From Thermoplasmatota archaeon (GTDB lineage: Archaea > Thermoplasmatota > Penumbrarchaeia > Penumbrarchaeales > Penumbrarchaeaceae), in NCBI GenBank assembly GCA_030595585.1, contig JAUVCY010000045.1, forward strand, positions 1 to 9,461: 9,461 bases of DNA, read 5' to 3'. This document shows positions 7,105-9,461 of this stretch, one piece after another. The first letter of the stretch is position 1; every line of letters starts with the position of its first letter. The notes under the pieces were generated by a model. The model was not told the origin of the DNA and ran no database searches. It saw only the letters and a program-made list of their open reading frames with translations. The position numbers and the translations under genes were made by a program.

Positions 7105-7898
7105 GGGCGGGTCCCGCAGGGATCGCAGCTGCAGTGCAGTTGAAGAAGGAGTCGGTCGGGTGCACGCTGTTCGAGGGAGGTCAGGTAGGAGGGCTGCTCC
7201 GATATGCCAACCGTGTGGAGAATTACCTGGGCTATAACGGCCTGGATGGACATTCCATCTGCCTGAAGTTCAGGCAGCACCTTCTCGAGATGGGTGTGGA
7301 CCTCAGGCATGAGAAGGTGGGATCGGTCCGGAGGGCCGAGGCGGGATTTTTACTGAACACACCTTTCGGTGACGAGAGATATTCGCACCTGATCGTCGCG
7401 ACCGGTACGACGCCCAGAAGGATCCCCCTGGAGGGGGCGCTCTATTTTATCGAGGACGCTTCCCGACACAGTGGGTCCAGAGTTCTCGTGGTAGGAGGGG
7501 GTGATATCGCCCTTGACAACTGCATTCGGCTCCGCAGGGCGGGGGCCCATCCGACCTTGCTCTACCGGGAGGGGATCAGGGCAAATGCCATGCTGGGGGA
7601 GAAGATGGAGAGTGATGGAATACTCATGGAAAAAGGAGTTCTCCATGGGATCCAGAAGGTAGGGACTGGCTATTCCCACAAAGGATCGGAGTATGACCAT
7701 GTGGCCGTTTTCATTGGGAGGGAACCGGATCTGGACCTCGTCCGCCATCTGGATATCGGCGAGGTTCGGCTCCCCTGTGGGGAGACCGACATCGAGGGGT
7801 TATATATAATAGGGGATGCAGTATTGGGTCGTTTCGGACAGGCGACGCTTGCGGCGGGGATGGGCCTCGCAGCGGCGATGCACATAGGCTTGAGGTGA
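7077..7898 (+). CDS. Thioredoxin-reductase-like flavoprotein lacking CxxC, probable CTG start
   Basis: From CTG 7077 it has 273 residues. The FAD-binding Rossmann motif VGAGPAG (residues 9-15) is followed by Glu33 and GGQVGG (34-39) as in thioredoxin reductases, an ATG motif (108-110), a second NAD(P) motif GGGDIA (140-145), and the closing FAD motif YIIGDAV with a Gln and AAGMGLAAA. The segment between the two Rossmann parts (about 118-134) has no Cys, and the CxxC helix of true thioredoxin reductases is absent. It should therefore be an NAD(P)H-dependent flavin oxidoreductase, perhaps of the ferredoxin-reductase type, not a disulfide reductase. The YREGIR segment after the second motif suggests NADPH but is not decisive. 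A GTG at 7134 would remove the FAD motif and cannot be the true start. It overlaps the hydrolase gene by 28 bases, and seven bases separate its stop from the next start. Confidence 0.85.
   Translation: MEKGSVAVVGAGPAGIAAAVQLKKESVGCTLFEGGQVGGLLRYANRVENYLGYNGLDGHSICLKFRQHLLEMGVDLRHEKVGSVRRAEAGFLLNTPFGDERYSHLIVATGTTPRRIPLEGALYFIEDASRHSGSRVLVVGGGDIALDNCIRLRRAGAHPTLLYREGIRANAMLGEKMESDGILMEKGVLHGIQKVGTGYSHKGSEYDHVAVFIGREPDLDLVRHLDIGEVRLPCGETDIEGLYIIGDAVLGRFGQATLAAGMGLAAAMHIGLR
7892..7898 (+). promoter_or_regulatory. Shine-Dalgarno overlapping the flavoprotein stop, sets a TTG start
   Basis: GAGGTGA includes the TGA stop of the flavoprotein and lies seven bases before TTG 7906. An in-frame TGA at 7900 rules out any earlier start for the next gene. 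This arrangement favours translational coupling. Confidence 0.6.
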
Positions 7899-7905
7899 GT
7901 GACCA

Positions 7906-8802
7906 TTGAACGTAGTCCTTGAGAGGGGAATTAGCGATCTGGCAACCGTTTTCGCGGCAACCTACCGCGGCGGGGATCACATTCTGGAATTCGTGGATTC
8001 GCTCTCGGACAGCCCGGGCATAAACGAGAAATGGGTCATCGTGATCTCCTCCCAGTTCGGGTGTCCCGTCAAGTGTCTCATGTGCGATACGGCAGGATAT
8101 TACCTGGGCGATCCCACCGCAGAGGAGCTGATATCCCAGGTGGACCACATCATCAGAAGGAGGTTTCCCGATGGTGTTGTTCCGACAAGAAAGTTCAAGG
8201 TCCAGTTCGCCAGGATGGGCGAGCCAGCCCTCAATATCGAGGTGATAAGGGCCATTGAGATGATGATCGAGAATTACGATGCTCCCGGCCTCATGCCCTG
8301 CATCTCCACCGTGGCCCCGCGTGGGACAGATAGGTTCTTCGATGAGATCGCACGGTTGAACAGAGACCATTTCATGGGAAATTTCCAGCTCCAGTTCTCC
8401 CTCCATTCCACGGATGAACGGCAGAGGAACAGGATCATGCCCATCCAGAGGTGGTCTCTCGGGGAGATGGCCGATTACGGTAAACGGTTCTATGTCGGCG
8501 GAAGGAAGGTATCCCTCAATTTCGCCCTGGCAGAGGAAAACAGCTTTGACCCCTGGGTGCTGATAGAGCTGTTCGACCCGGATGTGTTCATGGTCAAGGT
8601 GACCCCCGTCAACCCCACGGATCACGCCAGGAGGAACGATATGGTCCGGGAGAACCTGTCCGAGGAGGAGATCCCGGCGATCTCGATCCTGAGGGAGAAT
8701 GGTTTCGACGTCGTGGTGAGCATCGGAGACCTTCGCGAGAATGAGATAGGGAGCAACTGCGGCCAGCTCGCCGCGCTCTGGAAAAAAGGAAATATTGAGT
8801 GA
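7906..8802 (+). CDS. RlmN/Cfr-like radical SAM protein, reduced form
   Basis: The protein has 298 residues from a TTG. The radical SAM cluster motif is CPVKCLMC (Cys53, Cys57, Cys60; CxxxCxxC), preceded by ISSQFG as in RlmN. Other shared marks are RMGEPALN (103-110), SLHSTDERQRNRIMPI (165-180), the NFAL segment near 205, and the C-terminal NCGQL with Cys285, which corresponds to the methyl-carrying Cys355 of E. coli RlmN. RlmN makes 2-methyladenosine at A2503 of 23S rRNA and in some tRNAs. Two features differ. The N-terminal helix-hairpin-helix RNA-binding domain is missing (about 45 residues precede the cluster region, against more than 100). The position of RlmN Cys118, seven residues before the first cluster Cys, is Val46. 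It may be a paralog with another substrate or chemistry. The start is set by the in-frame TGA at 7900 and GAGGTGA upstream. It is the last gene of the operon. Confidence 0.85.
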   Translation: MNVVLERGISDLATVFAATYRGGDHILEFVDSLSDSPGINEKWVIVISSQFGCPVKCLMCDTAGYYLGDPTAEELISQVDHIIRRRFPDGVVPTRKFKVQFARMGEPALNIEVIRAIEMMIENYDAPGLMPCISTVAPRGTDRFFDEIARLNRDHFMGNFQLQFSLHSTDERQRNRIMPIQRWSLGEMADYGKRFYVGGRKVSLNFALAEENSFDPWVLIELFDPDVFMVKVTPVNPTDHARRNDMVRENLSEEEIPAISILRENGFDVVVSIGDLRENEIGSNCGQLAALWKKGNIE

Positions 8803-8819
8803 TCCAGAACTTCCTTGGT

Positions 8820-8898
8820 TCACTTCTTCTCCCGCTTTTTCTTATATTTCTTCTCACTTTTCCCCTTCTTATCCCTATTCTTCTTTTCCTTCTTTTCT
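8820..8898 (+). terminator. Pyrimidine tract, possible terminator of the three-gene operon
   Basis: Starting 18 bases after the radical SAM stop, the plus strand is almost entirely T and C, with a T5 run at 8836-8840 and several T3-T4 runs. Archaeal RNA polymerase terminates at T-rich non-template tracts, so this can end the operon transcript. The tract is the complement of Lys codons of the opposite gene, so its composition also has a coding reason. Confidence 0.4.
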
Positions 8899-9440
8899 GC
8901 GGTGTTAAATGTGCTTTTGGCAGATATCATCAGGACCGCAGCGATTCCAGCAATGAGGGAACTGATCAATTCGTAAACGCCAAATCCTATCAGGGCCGCC
9001 CTCACCCCTGTGCTCGCACTATCTGCGGATATGCCTATCAGGGTTATGGCAATCCCTCCCAGGAAGGAGAATATCGTTCCGATCCAGGCCAACAGGGCCG
9101 CCCTGTAGAAATGAACTCCCTTGTATCCGTAGTATCCGCCGATCGTCTGGCCGCCCACACCCAGCGCAAAGAAGAAGGCAATTATCGAAATGATTATCAG
9201 CGCGATGATGATCATTATGATCAATATTGCAATAAATATGATACAGAGGTCCCTGATAGCGTCGTCACCACTGGACTCCTGCATTTTTATTACCGCATAT
9301 ATAAGGACCCCGGCGAGGATAAAGCCCCCCAAAGCAGTCATCATTGCCATGAGGAAGTTGGGAAATCCGACTATCATCAGGATGATGCCGGATATCCTTC
9401 TTCTCTTCACCAGTCCCTCATCGAACTTTTCCCCGCTCAT
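8820..9440 (-). CDS. Four-helix membrane protein with Lys-rich tail, unknown function
   Basis: This 206-residue protein has hydrophobic segments at about 16-52, 64-96, 112-138 and 145-174. With KRRR at 12-15 before the first helix and a strongly basic tail, the positive-inside rule favours both ends in the cytoplasm and four helices; the long first segment could instead hold two. The second segment is extremely rich in Ile. Residues 97-107 form a Gly/Tyr loop (GQTIGGYYGYK). The tail, 183-206, is mostly Lys with Glu, Asp and Arg. No catalytic motif is seen and I do not recognise the family. The ATG at 9440 has GGGGAG four bases upstream, near the window edge. The gene converges on the operon with 17 bases between stops. 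A role in holding a partner or nucleic acid to the membrane through the tail is only a guess. Confidence 0.8.
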   Translation of the reverse strand: MSGEKFDEGLVKRRRISGIILMIVGFPNFLMAMMTALGGFILAGVLIYAVIKMQESSGDDAIRDLCIIFIAILIIMIIIALIIISIIAFFFALGVGGQTIGGYYGYKGVHFYRAALLAWIGTIFSFLGGIAITLIGISADSASTGVRAALIGFGVYELISSLIAGIAAVLMISAKSTFNTAEKKEKKNRDKKGKSEKKYKKKREKK

Positions 9441-9461
9441 TTTTCTCCCCGCTTGACAGAG

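Noticed and set aside
7040..7134. Frameshift or sequencing error joining the hydrolase and flavoprotein
   Set aside because: The hydrolase C-terminus in its own frame matches its family to the stop, and the flavoprotein frame is preceded by a perfect ribosome binding site, so overlapping genes with a CTG start explain the data better.
7625..7647. Inverted repeat CATGGA / TCCATG inside the flavoprotein gene
   Set aside because: It is short and lies in coding sequence with ordinary codons. No regulatory role is indicated.
1..9461. CRISPR arrays, insertion sequences, tRNA or rRNA genes
   Set aside because: No repeat-spacer pattern, transposase, terminal inverted repeats or structural RNA signature was found. 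The only tandem repeat is at the protein level in the giant gene.

Overview
The window looks archaeal. The promoters are TATA-like boxes with an A-rich BRE-like stretch, the ribosome binding sites match the archaeal consensus (a nine-base GGAGGTGAT at 7065-7073), and Arg is written mostly as AGG. A large cytoplasmic helical-repeat protein fits a euryarchaeal or Thermoplasmatota-like genome, but no marker gene fixes the lineage and this is an inference.

Layout. Bases 1-147 are the 3' end of an unrecognised gene. A 170-base intergenic stretch follows, with a promoter and a probable long leader. From 318 to 5579 one gene encodes a 1753-residue, soluble, highly charged, all-helical protein. It is built almost entirely from about 25 divergent copies of a unit whose basic period is exactly 66 residues (198 bases). 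Its stop codon directly abuts the stop of a convergent gene (5580-6359, minus strand) for a 259-residue TPR protein. That gene's Shine-Dalgarno sequence lies inside a perfect 6-bp hairpin. A 121-bp divergent region (6360-6480) holds promoters for both directions.

From 6481 to 8802 a tight three-gene operon runs on the plus strand. It encodes an isochorismatase-family cysteine hydrolase, a thioredoxin-reductase-fold flavoprotein that lacks the CxxC redox motif, and a small RlmN/Cfr-like radical SAM protein. The flavoprotein's Rossmann motif lies upstream of every ATG, GTG or TTG in its frame, so its start is probably a CTG at 7077 inside the 3' end of the hydrolase gene, just after a perfect Shine-Dalgarno sequence. 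The radical SAM protein keeps the FeS cysteines, GEP and the methyl-carrier cysteine, but it lacks the RNA-binding N-terminal domain and the resolving cysteine of RlmN. A convergent gene (8820-9440, minus) for a four-helix membrane protein with a Lys-rich tail closes the window. The reverse complement of that tail is a pyrimidine tract just past the operon and may act as its terminator.

How the genes may work together (inference): the flavoprotein could feed electrons to the radical SAM cluster, with the hydrolase acting on a related small molecule or amide. The most unusual items are the 66-residue repeat protein, the non-canonical CTG start and the reduced RlmN-like enzyme with its companions.
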